From contig JANQKG010000030.1 in assembly GCA_028281235.1 (NCBI GenBank), positions 1-64,000 on the forward strand: a DNA stretch of 64,000 nucleotides. The letters run 5' to 3'. The notes under the pieces were generated by a model. That model searched no databases. It saw nothing but the letters and a program-made list of their open reading frames with translations, and had not been told where the DNA came from. The DNA comes from Afifellaceae bacterium. Its GTDB lineage: Bacteria; Pseudomonadota; Alphaproteobacteria; Rhizobiales; Afifellaceae. Below, piece after piece: positions 34,679 through 43,328 of the stretch. The position numbers and the translations under genes were made by a program. Numbering within the stretch: position 1 is the first letter of the stretch; each line of letters begins with the position of its first letter.

Positions 34679-34832
34679 CCTCTCGTGTGTCATCCCGGTT
34701 CGGCTGCAGGCCGAGACCGGGACCCATGAACATTGCCGGTCGGATGAGCGCGTGCTCCGCCCGTTTTCTCCAATGGGTGTGGATCCCGCACAGCGTCGCT
34801 CCCACGCCGCTTGCGGGATGACAAACGAGAGG
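34679..34832. repeat. Double-hairpin interspersed element, copy 6
   Basis: The outer arms CCTCTCGTGTGTCATCCCGG and TTGCGGGATGACAAACGAGAGG are long and nearly symmetric. The left inner stem is TCGGC/GCCGA; the right half is degenerate (AGCGTCGCTCCCACGCC). It lies between two plus-strand genes. Confidence 0.8.
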
Positions 34833-34898
34833 GTGCGTTCGCGCATTGCCCTCAGGCCACGATAGGCGCAAGAACCAGGAAACCGAATCGAGGCGCCG

Positions 34899-36185
34899 GT
34901 GGCCCGCCAGATCGTTCCCGTTCTTGCTCTTCTCTTGTCGACGGCGATGCTTCTCACCGGCAACGGGATGCATTCGCTGCTTCTGGCGCTGTCGGGTGCG
35001 TCGGCCGGCTTCTCCACTACCGAACTCGGCCTGCTCGGCACGGGCTGGGCGATCGGCTTCGTCGCCGGCAGCCTGGGCGCGCCCTATGTGGTGCGCCGTG
35101 TCGGCCACATTCGTGCCTTCGCCTCGGCCGCTGCCTGCGCGGCCATCCTCATCATCCTGAACGGGCTCTTTGTGGAGCCGCTGGCGTGGTTCGCCATGCG
35201 CATCGGCTCCGGCTTCGTCATCTCAAGCGCGTTCATGATCCTGGAGAGCTGGCTCAACGAGCGCGCGACCAACGAGACCCGCGGCACGATCTTCTCCGTC
35301 TATCTGATGATTTCCTATTTCGGCCTTACCGCCGGGCAGCTCAGCGTGGGACTCGGCGATCCCACGACCACGACTTTGTTCATGTTGGGGGCGATCCTCT
35401 TCTGCCTGGCGGTGCTGCCCACGACGTTGTCGACCTCCGCCGCGCCGCAGCCGCTGACGCGTACGTCTCTGGACTTGAAGCGGCTCTTCGCCAACTCACC
35501 CGTCGCCTTCATCAGCGTGCTGGTGATCGGCTCCGTCAACGGCGCGTTCGGCACGTTGGCCGCCGTGTGGGGACTCGGGATCGGCCTTGGCACGGCAACC
35601 ATCGGATTGATGATGGCGATGACCGTCGTCTCAGGCGCGCTCATCCAAATCCCGGTCGGCTATCTCTCCGACAAGGTCGATCGGCGCTATACGATCATCG
35701 GTGCGGCCGGCGGAGCGGCTTTGATCGGGCTTGTGATTTCGACGCTAAATCCGGGCTCGCCCAACATCGTGCTGCCGCTCGTCGCCATTTATGGCGGCCT
35801 GGCCTATCCGCTCTACGGTCTCTCCGTGGCGCATGCCAACGATTATGCCGACCCCACTGAATTCGTCGCGGTCTCAGGCGGGCTGCTCCTGCTTTACGGG
35901 ATGGGCACCATGGTCGGTCCGCTGGCGGCCAGTGCCGCCATGACGGCGTTTGGGCCGGCGTTCCTATTCGCCGCCACGGCGATCGGACATATCGCCATTG
36001 CCGGCTACGCCTTCTACCGCACCACAAGGCGCGCCGCGCTGCCTGAAAGCGTGCGCGACTCCTTCCGGGCCGTGCCGAGCGCGCGGGCCTTCACGCCGGA
36101 GACGGCGGCTCTTGATCCGCGCGCCGACGAAGCACCGAATGTTGACCCAGACCCCCTCGACGACGAAGGTGCCCACGATCCGTAA
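34899..36185 (+). CDS. Major facilitator superfamily transporter (YcaD-like)
   Basis: The 428-residue protein has about 12 membrane segments. LGTGWAIGFVAGSLGAPYVVRRVGHIRAFA fits the first helices and motif A; SGFVISSAFMILESWLNERATNETRG is characteristic of YcaD-type MFS carriers; GYLSDKVDRR repeats motif A in the second half. A hydrophilic C-terminal tail of about 45 residues follows. The substrate is unknown. The start is GTG at 34899. The stop TAA (36183-36185) is followed after one base by the two-palindrome element, copy B. Confidence 0.82.
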   Translation: MARQIVPVLALLLSTAMLLTGNGMHSLLLALSGASAGFSTTELGLLGTGWAIGFVAGSLGAPYVVRRVGHIRAFASAAACAAILIILNGLFVEPLAWFAMRIGSGFVISSAFMILESWLNERATNETRGTIFSVYLMISYFGLTAGQLSVGLGDPTTTTLFMLGAILFCLAVLPTTLSTSAAPQPLTRTSLDLKRLFANSPVAFISVLVIGSVNGAFGTLAAVWGLGIGLGTATIGLMMAMTVVSGALIQIPVGYLSDKVDRRYTIIGAAGGAALIGLVISTLNPGSPNIVLPLVAIYGGLAYPLYGLSVAHANDYADPTEFVAVSGGLLLLYGMGTMVGPLAASAAMTAFGPAFLFAATAIGHIAIAGYAFYRTTRRAALPESVRDSFRAVPSARAFTPETAALDPRADEAPNVDPDPLDDEGAHDP

Positions 36186-36285
36186 AGCATGATCCCGAAA
36201 AGTGGGAACCGGTTTTCGGATAAGATCATGCTCAAACAAAGAGATAGAGCGTTGGCGTGATTCAACGAAACGCGACAACGCTCTA
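36186..36285 (+). repeat. Two-palindrome intergenic element, copy B
   Basis: The first palindrome runs from GCATGATC (36187) to GATCATGC (36231). A linker reading AAACAAAGAGAT leads to the second hairpin AGAGCGTTG (36246-36254) / CAACGCTCT (36276-36284). The order and linker match copy C. The element begins one base after the MFS stop codon and ends 13 bp before the moaB start. Confidence 0.85.
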
Positions 36286-36297
36286 AAGGTCCCACCC

Positions 36298-36843
36298 ATG
36301 CCCAATCCCGATGCCAGCCGCCCGTTCATTCCCGTGCGTATTGCCGTGTTGACGGTGTCGGACTCACGCTCGCTTGCCGACGACACATCCGGCGATACAT
36401 TGACGGCGCGCATTGAAGAGGCCGGGCATGTGCTGGCGGCGCGGACGATCGTGTCCGACGAGGTTCAAGACATCCGAGCAATCGTGAAGCGCTGGATCGC
36501 CGACCCGGAGGTCGATGCGGTGATCACCACCGGCGGCACCGGCTTCACCGGACGCGACGTGACGCCGGAGGCGGTGGAGCCTCTCTTTGAGAAGCGCATG
36601 GACGGCTTCTCGGAGGTTTTTCACCGCATCTCGTATGACAAGATCGGCACGTCGACGATCCAGTCGCGCGCCACGGCCGGCGTTGCCGGCGCCACCTACA
36701 TTTTCGTGCTGCCAGGCTCGCCCGGCGCCTGCCGGGATGCCTGGGACGGCATTTTGAAGGCGCAGCTCGACTATCGCCACCGGCCCTGCAATTTCGTGGA
36801 GATCATGCCGCGGCTCGACGAGCATTTGCGCCGCGGCGCCTGA
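36298..36843 (+). CDS. moaB: Molybdenum cofactor biosynthesis protein MoaB (MogA/MoaB family)
   Basis: The 181-residue protein has the MoCF-binding fold: IAVLTVSDSRSLADDTSGDTL, the pterin-phosphate loop ITTGGTGFTGRDVTPEAV, and FVLPGSPGACRDAWDGIL. MoaB/MogA adenylates molybdopterin before metal insertion. DTSGDTL and TIQSRATAGV are closer to MoaB than to MogA, but the two overlap in function, so MogA activity is possible. AAGG lies upstream of ATG 36298. The nearest promoter would have to lie in or before the repeat element, so transcription may come from the MFS gene. Confidence 0.87.
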   Translation: MPNPDASRPFIPVRIAVLTVSDSRSLADDTSGDTLTARIEEAGHVLAARTIVSDEVQDIRAIVKRWIADPEVDAVITTGGTGFTGRDVTPEAVEPLFEKRMDGFSEVFHRISYDKIGTSTIQSRATAGVAGATYIFVLPGSPGACRDAWDGILKAQLDYRHRPCNFVEIMPRLDEHLRRGA

Positions 36844-36873
36844 GCTGCCGCGGCGCAGATGTGAAGCGGTGCC

Positions 36874-37164
36874 TCAGATGCCGCCGACGATGCTGCGGAA
36901 CGTATCTTCGGAGAACGCCTTGAGCGTGGTCGTGCGGATGTTGCCGCCCTTGGCGACGGTCAGCATATATTTGGCAAGCGATTCATCGTCCGGCGCCTCG
37001 ACCATGGTCACGATGTCGTAAGCGCCGATGGTCATGTAGAGCTCGGTCATCTCGCAGCCGAATTTTTTGCCGAGATCGCGCACGGCGTCGACGCGCGAGG
37101 GCGAATCCTTGACGGCGCGAATGCCCTGGTCGGTCCAGTTCACAAGCACGATATATTTGGCCAT
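36874..37164 (-). CDS. GYD domain protein
   Basis: The 96-residue protein matches the GYD family: YIVLVNWTDQGIRAVKDSPSR at the N-terminus, FGCEMTELYMTIGAYDIVTMVEAPDD with GxYD, and a C-terminal LKAFSEDTFRSIV. The fold is a ferredoxin-like dimer; function is unknown. GGGGAGG lies seven bases before the ATG. Directly upstream is a GC-rich hairpin with a GAAA loop (37183-37200). It is convergent with moaB. Confidence 0.85.
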   Translation of the reverse strand: MAKYIVLVNWTDQGIRAVKDSPSRVDAVRDLGKKFGCEMTELYMTIGAYDIVTMVEAPDDESLAKYMLTVAKGGNIRTTTLKAFSEDTFRSIVGGI

Positions 37165-37182
37165 GCGTTCCTCCCCTTTTTG

Positions 37183-37200
37183 GCCCGCCGAAAGGCGGGC
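37183..37200 (-). promoter_or_regulatory. Leader hairpin upstream of the GYD gene
   Basis: GCCCGCC (37183-37189) and GGCGGGC (37194-37200) form a perfect 7-bp stem with a four-base loop, just upstream of the ribosome site GGGGAGG. No T-run follows on either strand in the right direction, so it is not an intrinsic terminator. It may stabilise the mRNA or modulate translation. Confidence 0.35.
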
Positions 37201-37400
37201 GCTGTTGGCGGGACCACGCTAAGCCAACCACGCCTTGATGTCTGCCCCCGGCGTGTGGGGTGACGTGAGCTGCTGTGCGGCGTCCTGGCCTCACCCGATC
37301 GTGAAGCATTCTGTCTGTGCCCGGCCTTCTTTCGCCAATCCGGCGTTCCCTAATGCGCTGCAGTCAGACATGACCCGCGCTGGCGGGAGGGAGGTTTTCC

Positions 37401-38387
37401 ATGACCACGAGACTGAACCGCCGCCACACGCTTCTCGCCCTGGCGGGCGCTGTCGCCGCGCCGGCGCTGATCGGCCGCGCCACAACGCCGGCCCAAGCCG
37501 CAGCCCCTTTGCAGAACGTGCCCGGCCCGCTCTTCCATCGCTTCAAGATCGGCGACTTTGAGGTGACGACGCTGCTTGATGGTGCGGCGCTGGTCGACGG
37601 CCCGCACCCGATCTTCGGCAATGACCAGCCAGCGGAGGTCGTCCATCAGCTTCTGCGCGAGAACATGCTGCCGGAGACCAAGGTGCGCTTCTATTTCACC
37701 CCGACCGTGGTCAATACCGGCGAGGCGCTGATCGTCTTCGACACCGGCAACGGCCAGGGCAGCAATTTTGGCGGCGGCGACATGGTCATGCAGCTGCAAG
37801 CCGCCGGCTACACGCCCGACCAGGTGGACATCGTGGTGATCACGCACTTCCACCCCGACCATATCGGCGGGGCGGCGACGGACGGTGCGCCGACCTATCC
37901 AAATGCCCGCTACGTCACCGGCGCGGTGGAGCATAACACCTGGTCGCAGATCGCCATGGACGACCCGGAGAACGGCATCGGCAAGCTCTACACCGCAAAC
38001 CTCAAGCCGCAGCTTGAGAAATTCACCTTCATCGACCCGGACGACGAGGTGGTGCCGGGCATTCGGGCGGTGCAATCCTTCGGCCACACGCCGGGGCATC
38101 TCTCGTTCCACATTGAAAGCGGCAATGGCCGGCTGCTGATCTGGGGCGACATCGCCAACCATTTCGTCGCTTCGATCCAGCGGCCGGACTGGCATGTCGT
38201 GTTCGACATGGACAAGGAAGCGGCAGCGGCGACGCGCAAGCGCATCTTCGACATGGTCGCCGCCGACCGCATTCCCGTCGTTGCCTATCACTCGCCCTTC
38301 CCGGGCGTGGGGATGATCGACGCAAAAGGCGGCGGCTATCGGTGGATCCCGGAGACGTATCAGATCGAGGCGATGGGCGCGGGGTAG
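37401..38387 (+). CDS. Exported MBL-fold metallo-hydrolase
   Basis: The 328-residue protein begins with a twin-arginine-like signal (MTTRLNRRHTLLALAGAVAA, cleavage near AQAAA). The metallo-beta-lactamase core contains ITHFHPDHIGG (147-157) with zinc ligands His149, His151, Asp153 and His154, GHTPGHLSFHI, LIWGDIANH for later ligands, and VAYHSPFPG at the end. Relatives hydrolyse lactones, lactams or organophosphates; the substrate is unknown. A strong GGGAGG lies upstream. No clear operon partner is present. Confidence 0.85.
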   Translation: MTTRLNRRHTLLALAGAVAAPALIGRATTPAQAAAPLQNVPGPLFHRFKIGDFEVTTLLDGAALVDGPHPIFGNDQPAEVVHQLLRENMLPETKVRFYFTPTVVNTGEALIVFDTGNGQGSNFGGGDMVMQLQAAGYTPDQVDIVVITHFHPDHIGGAATDGAPTYPNARYVTGAVEHNTWSQIAMDDPENGIGKLYTANLKPQLEKFTFIDPDDEVVPGIRAVQSFGHTPGHLSFHIESGNGRLLIWGDIANHFVASIQRPDWHVVFDMDKEAAAATRKRIFDMVAADRIPVVAYHSPFPGVGMIDAKGGGYRWIPETYQIEAMGAG

Positions 38388-38431
38388 CTGAAGTAGCGGA
38401 ACGTACTTGGTTTCGCCAACTTCTGTCGTCA

Positions 38432-38518
38432 TTGCCGGACTTGATCCGGCAATCCAATCCGCAGGCGCTGGCGGCGCTGCACCGCTCCGGCATGGATGCC
38501 CGGGTCAAGCCCGGGCAT
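38432..38518. repeat. Palindrome pair of a second repeat type
   Basis: ATTGCCGGA-CTTGA-TCCGGCAAT (38432-38454) and ATGCCCGGG-TCAAG-CCCGGGCAT (38496-38518) are perfect inverted repeats sharing the TCAAG/CTTGA centre. They lie in the gap between the convergent MBL and NmrA genes. This motif type is common in alphaproteobacterial intergenic regions. Confidence 0.8.
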
Positions 38519-38584
38519 GACGATGGTGTGTGGTGGGCCGCCGGACTTCTCCGGCGGCCACAGGACGGCACCTGCTTAGCCGCC

Positions 38585-39412
38585 CTAAGCCGCCCTCTTC
38601 CATGCTCCCGCCGCTGCCGCATCGCGGCAAAAGTCGCGGAAGTCGCGCGGCGGCCGGCCAAGGGCGCGCTGAACGCCGTCGGTGAGATGCTCATTGCGGC
38701 CGTCGAGCGTCTCGCGGGCGATGCCTGTGAACACATCGGCGATGAAGTCGCCCGCCATCCCCGCAACCGCGGCGTGGAACTCCTCAAACGAGATCGGCAC
38801 GTGGCGGACCGGCCAGCCGGTCGCGGCGGTCAGATCCTCCGCCGCCTCCTCAAACGTCATGAGGCGCGGGCCGGTCAGCTCGTAGAGTTCGCCGGAATGG
38901 CCGTCCTCCGTCAACGCCGCGACGGCAACCTCGGCGATGTCGTCGACATCGATCATCGGCTCGCGCACAGCCCCGCCGGGCATGGGGATCATGCCGTCGA
39001 GGACGGGATCGCGCAGATAGCCTTCGGAGAAGTTCTGCATGAACCAGGCGCAGCGCACGAGCGTGTAGTCCACGCCCGCGCTACGCACGATGTCTTCGCA
39101 CTGCTCGGCATGGGCCTCACCGCGGCCGGAGAGGAGAACCAGCGTCTTCACGCCCGCCGCCTTGGCAGCCCGAGTCAGCGCCTCGATCTTCTCTGAAGCG
39201 CCGGGGACGGCGAGATCGGGAAAGTAGGAGACATAAGCCGCGGACACGCCATCAAGCGCGGCGGGCCATGTCTCGGCATTCTCCCAATCAAAGGGAATGT
39301 CGGCGCGGCGCGAACCGTGGCGGACGGCATGACTGCGCTCGGTGAGGATACGGGCGATGCGGCTGCCGGTCTTGCCGGTCGCGCCGATGACGAGGATGGG
39401 GGCGGTTTGCAT
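38585..39412 (-). CDS. NmrA-like NAD(P)-binding protein (atypical SDR)
   Basis: The 275-residue protein begins with a Rossmann motif ILVIGATGKTGSRIARIL and contains LVLLSGRGEAHAEQCEDIVRSAGVDYTLVR, the atypical-SDR replacement for the YxxxK site, and DVDDIAEVAVAAL. This is the SDR_a5/NmrA group, which includes NAD(P)H-dependent reductases and redox sensors. The specific role is unknown. It is divergent from an AraC regulator across 211 bp, so it is a likely target of that regulator. Confidence 0.82.
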   Translation of the reverse strand: MQTAPILVIGATGKTGSRIARILTERSHAVRHGSRRADIPFDWENAETWPAALDGVSAAYVSYFPDLAVPGASEKIEALTRAAKAAGVKTLVLLSGRGEAHAEQCEDIVRSAGVDYTLVRCAWFMQNFSEGYLRDPVLDGMIPMPGGAVREPMIDVDDIAEVAVAALTEDGHSGELYELTGPRLMTFEEAAEDLTAATGWPVRHVPISFEEFHAAVAGMAGDFIADVFTGIARETLDGRNEHLTDGVQRALGRPPRDFRDFCRDAAAAGAWKRAA

Positions 39413-39623
39413 GACAAAAGTCCTTTCGTTCGGGTTTCGCCGGGCAGAGGGGTCCGGCGCCTCCCCTCGCCGTCCGCCGCGGAGGCGGCTGGCGGGAGGT
39501 GGCTTTGGTCGTCCGACCGGTTGCGTTGCTCGTTTCGTGACGCGGGAAAGCTAGCGGCGCGGCGTTCTCAGCACCATTTTCGGGGCGTTCAGTTTCATTC
39601 GCGATCGTCTAAGATTGCATCGC

Positions 39624-40562
39624 ATGGACGCCTTTCTCGGCTTTCTTGAAGGTCCCCGCGCCCGCGGCGCGTTTGCGCTGCGGACCGTCATGCAGCCGCC
39701 CTGGTGCCTGCGCGTGGTGGCGGAATCGCCTCTGGCGATGATTGCGGTGGTCTCCGGCGAGGTGTGGATCGTGCCGGACGAAGGCGAGCCGCATCATCTC
39801 ACCCAAGGCGATATCGGCGTCACCCGTGCGCCCGACCATTACAATGTCGCGCACGCCCGCGACGCCGCGCCGGACGTGATCATCCATCCCGGACAGGATT
39901 GCCGCGGTCTCGACGGCAATTCGGTGCTCGAGGCGATGACCCACGGCATCCGCACCTGGGGCAACGCGCCCGACGGCGAGACGGTTTTTCTGGTCGGCGC
40001 CTATGAGGCGTTGAGCGATGTCAGCGACCGCCTGCTCAAGGCGCTGCCGCCGGTCATCTCGCTGTCGCACGAGACGTGGCAATCGCCGCTGGTATCGATC
40101 CTCTGCGATGAGGTGGTGAAGGACGAGCCGGGGCAAGCGGCGGTGCTCGACCGCTTGCTGGACTTGTTGCTCGTTGCGGTGATGAAGGAATGGTTCGCGC
40201 GGTCGAGCAGCGATGATCTGCTGCGCCGGTCTGAGGGTGATCCGATCGTGCAGCGCGCCTTGCGGTTCCTGCACGGCGACCCGACGCGGGCGTGGACGGT
40301 GGAGAGCCTGGCAAGCGAGACCGGCGCGTCGCGCGCGTCACTGGCGCGGCGCTTCAATGCGCTGGTCGGTGAGCCGCCGATGACGTATCTCAAGAACTGG
40401 CGGCTCGCTCTGGCTGCGGACCTCCTGTGCGACCCGCACGAGACGGTCGGCGCCGTGGCGGAGAAGGTCGGCTACACCAGCCCGTTCGCCTTCAGCGTGG
40501 CGTTCAAGCGCGCCCGCGGCATGAGCCCGCAGGAGCACCGCAGCCACGCGCGGACGCTTTAG
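39624..40562 (+). CDS. AraC family transcriptional regulator
   Basis: The 312-residue protein has an N-terminal cupin-type ligand domain (about 20-180; VVSGEVWIVPDEGEPHHLTQGDIGV) and a C-terminal pair of helix-turn-helix motifs (WTVESLASETGASRASLARRF; ETVGAVAEKVGYTSPFAFSVAFKRARGMSP). The N-terminal half resembles the AraC_binding_2/cupin_6 group. The ligand is unknown. The divergent NmrA-like gene is the likeliest target. The ATG at 39624 is chosen over a TTG nine bases earlier. Confidence 0.88.
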   Translation: MDAFLGFLEGPRARGAFALRTVMQPPWCLRVVAESPLAMIAVVSGEVWIVPDEGEPHHLTQGDIGVTRAPDHYNVAHARDAAPDVIIHPGQDCRGLDGNSVLEAMTHGIRTWGNAPDGETVFLVGAYEALSDVSDRLLKALPPVISLSHETWQSPLVSILCDEVVKDEPGQAAVLDRLLDLLLVAVMKEWFARSSSDDLLRRSEGDPIVQRALRFLHGDPTRAWTVESLASETGASRASLARRFNALVGEPPMTYLKNWRLALAADLLCDPHETVGAVAEKVGYTSPFAFSVAFKRARGMSPQEHRSHARTL

Positions 40563-40633
40563 CGTACTTTCGGCTGTCAATATCTTCCTACAATGTTCTT
40601 GCAATGTTCTCATGAGCGCGCTACCTGTGAGGC

Positions 40634-41833
40634 ATGCTGAGTCGCGCCGCACAAACGAGGCCCCCCGAGCCGGTTCCGGCGGTCCGCTCCCGTGTCAAAG
40701 GGCGGCGGGCCGCCGGGCCGGTGTCTCACAGCACGCCGCTGTCGCACAGCGCGCCGCTGGCGCCGGACATCTTTGAGGACCGGCGACGCGGGCGCGGGGC
40801 ACAGACCAATGTCAGCGGCCGCTTCGAGCCGCTGAAGCGCGAGGCTTTCGACGACGAATGGCGCTCGCTGGAAGAGCTGCCGCCGATCCGCACGGAGGTG
40901 CAGGCTGAGGAAGCGCGCAAGATCATCACGCGCAACAATTCGCCTGACATTTCCTTCGACCGCTCCATCAACCCCTATCGCGGCTGCGAGCATGGCTGCG
41001 CCTATTGCTTTGCCCGGCCGACGCACGCGCATATGGGGCTTTCGCCGGGCCTGGACTTTGAGACAAAGCTCTTCGCCAAGCCGAACGCTGCGCAGCTTCT
41101 GGAGCGGGAGCTGGCGGAGCCCGGCTATGTGCCGCGCACCATCGCGATCGGTACCAACACCGATCCCTATCAGCCGATTGAGCGCGAGCGCCGTATCACG
41201 CGGCAGGTGCTGGAGGTGCTGGCGCGGACCAACCATCCCGTCGGCATTGTGACGAAGTCGGCGCTTGTGGCGCGCGACATCGATATTTTAGCGCCAATGG
41301 CGGAGCGCGGGCTTGCCAAGGTGGCGCTGACGCTCACCACGCTTGACCGGCGGCTGGCGCGGGCCATGGAGCCGCGCGCAGCGACGCCCTCCAAGCGGCT
41401 GGAGGCGATGGACAAGCTCGCTGCGGCCGGCATCCCGGTCACCGTGATGACGGCGCCGATCGTGCCGGCGCTCAACGACATGGAATTGGAGCGGCTGTTG
41501 GAGGCGGGGCGCGAGGCCGGCGCGAGCGAGGCCGGCTACATTCTTCTGCGTCTGCCGCTGGAGGTCTCGCCGATCTTTCGCGAATGGCTCGCCGCGCATT
41601 ATCCTGACCGGGCCGGCCGGGTGATGGCGATGATGCAGGAGATGCGCGGCGGCAAGGATTACGAATCCAAATGGGGCGTGCGGCAGACCGGCCGCGGGCC
41701 CTATGCCTGGATGATCGGCCGGCGCTTCGAGATGACAGCGCGGCGGCTGGGGCTCAACCGCGAGCGATTGAAGCTCAGGAGCGACCTTTTTGCGCCGCCG
41801 GTGCCGGTCGGTGGACAAATGCGGCTGATCTAG
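40634..41833 (+). CDS. PA0069-type radical SAM protein (SplB-like)
   Basis: The 399-residue protein has the radical SAM cluster motif CxxxCxxC at Cys118, Cys122 and Cys125 (YRGCEHGCAYCFARP), IAIGTNTDPYQPIE, and VTVMTAPIVPALND. It belongs to the group of Rv2578c/PA0069-like proteins, related to spore photoproduct lyase but of unknown reaction. The first 60 residues are proline- and arginine-rich with a repeated PxSHSxPL unit. It is followed by rnhB after 54 bp. The start at 40634 is uncertain because the N-terminus is not conserved. Confidence 0.85.
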   Translation: MLSRAAQTRPPEPVPAVRSRVKGRRAAGPVSHSTPLSHSAPLAPDIFEDRRRGRGAQTNVSGRFEPLKREAFDDEWRSLEELPPIRTEVQAEEARKIITRNNSPDISFDRSINPYRGCEHGCAYCFARPTHAHMGLSPGLDFETKLFAKPNAAQLLERELAEPGYVPRTIAIGTNTDPYQPIERERRITRQVLEVLARTNHPVGIVTKSALVARDIDILAPMAERGLAKVALTLTTLDRRLARAMEPRAATPSKRLEAMDKLAAAGIPVTVMTAPIVPALNDMELERLLEAGREAGASEAGYILLRLPLEVSPIFREWLAAHYPDRAGRVMAMMQEMRGGKDYESKWGVRQTGRGPYAWMIGRRFEMTARRLGLNRERLKLRSDLFAPPVPVGGQMRLI

Positions 41834-41887
41834 CGCTCAGCGTTGCCCCGGCGTTGCACAGTGTGGCGCGCCGCCTTATCCGAGGGT

Positions 41888-42556
41888 ATGGCGCACGCCG
41901 AATCGCAAACGCTGGTCGCAGCCGACTACGCGCATGAGCGCGCGCTTGTCGCGGCCGGCTTTCCGCGTGTCGCCGGAGTCGATGAGGCGGGGCGTGGGCC
42001 GCTCGCCGGTCCGGTCGTGGCGGCGGCGGTGGTGCTTGGTCCCAACGCCATCCCGGACGGCATCGCCGATTCCAAGATCATCAGCGCGGAGGAGCGCGAG
42101 GCGCTTTTTGAAGCGCTTTGCGGCTCAGCGGAGGTGTCCTTCGCCTTCGGCTCGGTGGCGGCGATCGACCGCATCAACATCTTGCAGGCAACGCTCGCCG
42201 CTATGCGCCGGGCGGTGATCGGTCTGCCGCAGCCGCCCGACGCCGTGATCATTGACGGCAAGCAGGTGCCGGCGAACATGCCGTGTGAGGCGCGCCCGCT
42301 CGTTGATGGCGATGCGTTGTCGCTTTCGGTGGCGGCGGCGTCGATCGTCGCCAAGGTCATCCGCGACCGCTTGATGATGCGCTGCGAGGAGAGTTTTTCC
42401 GGCTACGGCCTGGCGTCGCACAAAGGATATTCGACGAAAGCGCATCAAAATGCGCTTGCTGAGCTCGGCCCCTGCCGCCTGCATCGCCGTAGCTTCGGTC
42501 GCGTCGCGGCGTGGTTTGAGACGCAGGGCGAGCTTGCGCTGGACGCTGACCAGTAA
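41888..42556 (+). CDS. rnhB: Ribonuclease HII
   Basis: RNase HII cuts RNA in RNA-DNA hybrids and single ribonucleotides in DNA. The 222-residue protein has the catalytic motif GVDEAGRGPLAGPV (Asp32, Glu33), IIDGKQVP with the third acidic residue, and SVAAASIVAKVIRDRLM with the fourth. GYGLASHKGYSTKAHQNAL is the substrate-binding GxxSHKGY-like loop. The ATG at 41888 follows GAGGG closely. It ends beside a repeat element and is convergent with the atp operon. Confidence 0.94.
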   Translation: MAHAESQTLVAADYAHERALVAAGFPRVAGVDEAGRGPLAGPVVAAAVVLGPNAIPDGIADSKIISAEEREALFEALCGSAEVSFAFGSVAAIDRINILQATLAAMRRAVIGLPQPPDAVIIDGKQVPANMPCEARPLVDGDALSLSVAAASIVAKVIRDRLMMRCEESFSGYGLASHKGYSTKAHQNALAELGPCRLHRRSFGRVAAWFETQGELALDADQ

Positions 42557-42560
42557 ACTG

Positions 42561-42710
42561 CTCTGTGGTCATCCCGGAAAGCGCGAAACGCGCTTGTCCG
42601 GGACCCATACGCATTGGAGCAAACGGGCGAAACACGTGCGTTCATTCAACCGACGTGTTCATGGGTCCCGGTCTTGGCCTTCGGCCAAACCGGGATGACA
42701 GACGAGAGGG
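42561..42710. repeat. Double-hairpin interspersed element, copy 7
   Basis: The arms are GGTCATCCCGG and CCGGGATGACAGACGAGAGGG; the inner stems are AAGCGCG/CGCGCTT and TTGGCC/GGCCAA. It fills the gap between the convergent rnhB and atpF genes, with a third repeat type directly after it. Confidence 0.85.
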
Positions 42711-42730
42711 TGATCGCGGCCGTCGAGGCC

Positions 42731-42765
42731 GTACCCGGATTTCGCTCACGCTCCATCCGGGCTAC
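42731..42765. repeat. GTAGCCCGG-type palindrome, copy 1
   Basis: The arms CCCGGAT...ATCCGGG enclose TTCGCTCACGCTCC. The same unit recurs at 52759-52791 and inverted at 61023-61058; each lies directly beside a double-hairpin element. Confidence 0.75.
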
Positions 42766-42833
42766 CTGAGCCGCAGACCCACCTCCCGGCAACAGGGAAG
42801 GTGCGGGCCGTCGCTTGGAGCGGGCTCTGGCTC

Positions 42834-43325
42834 TCAGTTCAGGTTCTTGCGCAGCTGGTCGATGGAGCGGGCGACAAGCTCGTCGCCGCCACTGCCTTTG
42901 CCGCGCTCGGCGAGTATCTGCCCGGCGGCGGCCGCCGCTACATCGATGGCGCGGCTTCTGACATCGGCGACCGCCTGCGTCTCCGCCTGAGCAATGCGCG
43001 ATTCCACCGCCTTGGTGCGGCGTTCCACGTAATCCTCAATGCGCGTCTTCGCCTCCGCGCTCAGCGCTTCGGCCTCGCGGCGCGCCTGGGCGATGATCGC
43101 CTCAGCCTCAGCCTCCACGTCGCCGGTCTTTTTCTTGTATTCGGCCAATACGGCCTCAGCCTCCTCGCGAAGCCTGCGCGCCTCCTCAAGCTCCTCGGAG
43201 ATCTTCTTGGCGCGGTTGTCGAGGGCCACCGTCAGCATGGGCGGCACCTTGAAATAGAAGAGCACGCCGAAGAAGGCGAAAAGGCCAAGAAGCACCCAGA
43301 TCGTTGCCCAAGAGCTGGCGTCCAT
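42834..43325 (-). CDS. atpF: ATP synthase F0 subunit b
   Basis: Subunit b is half of the peripheral stalk. The 163-residue protein has one N-terminal membrane helix (ATIWVLLGLFAFFGVLFYF) and a long charged coiled coil (LDNRAKKISEELEEARRLREEAE onward) that reaches F1. It follows the b' gene by three bases on the minus strand, as expected for alphaproteobacteria and photosynthetic bacteria, which use a b/b' heterodimer. It is the last gene of atpI-B-E-F'-F. F1 genes are absent and must lie elsewhere. Confidence 0.92.
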   Translation of the reverse strand: MDASSWATIWVLLGLFAFFGVLFYFKVPPMLTVALDNRAKKISEELEEARRLREEAEAVLAEYKKKTGDVEAEAEAIIAQARREAEALSAEAKTRIEDYVERRTKAVESRIAQAETQAVADVRSRAIDVAAAAAGQILAERGKGSGGDELVARSIDQLRKNLN

Positions 43326-43328
43326 CGC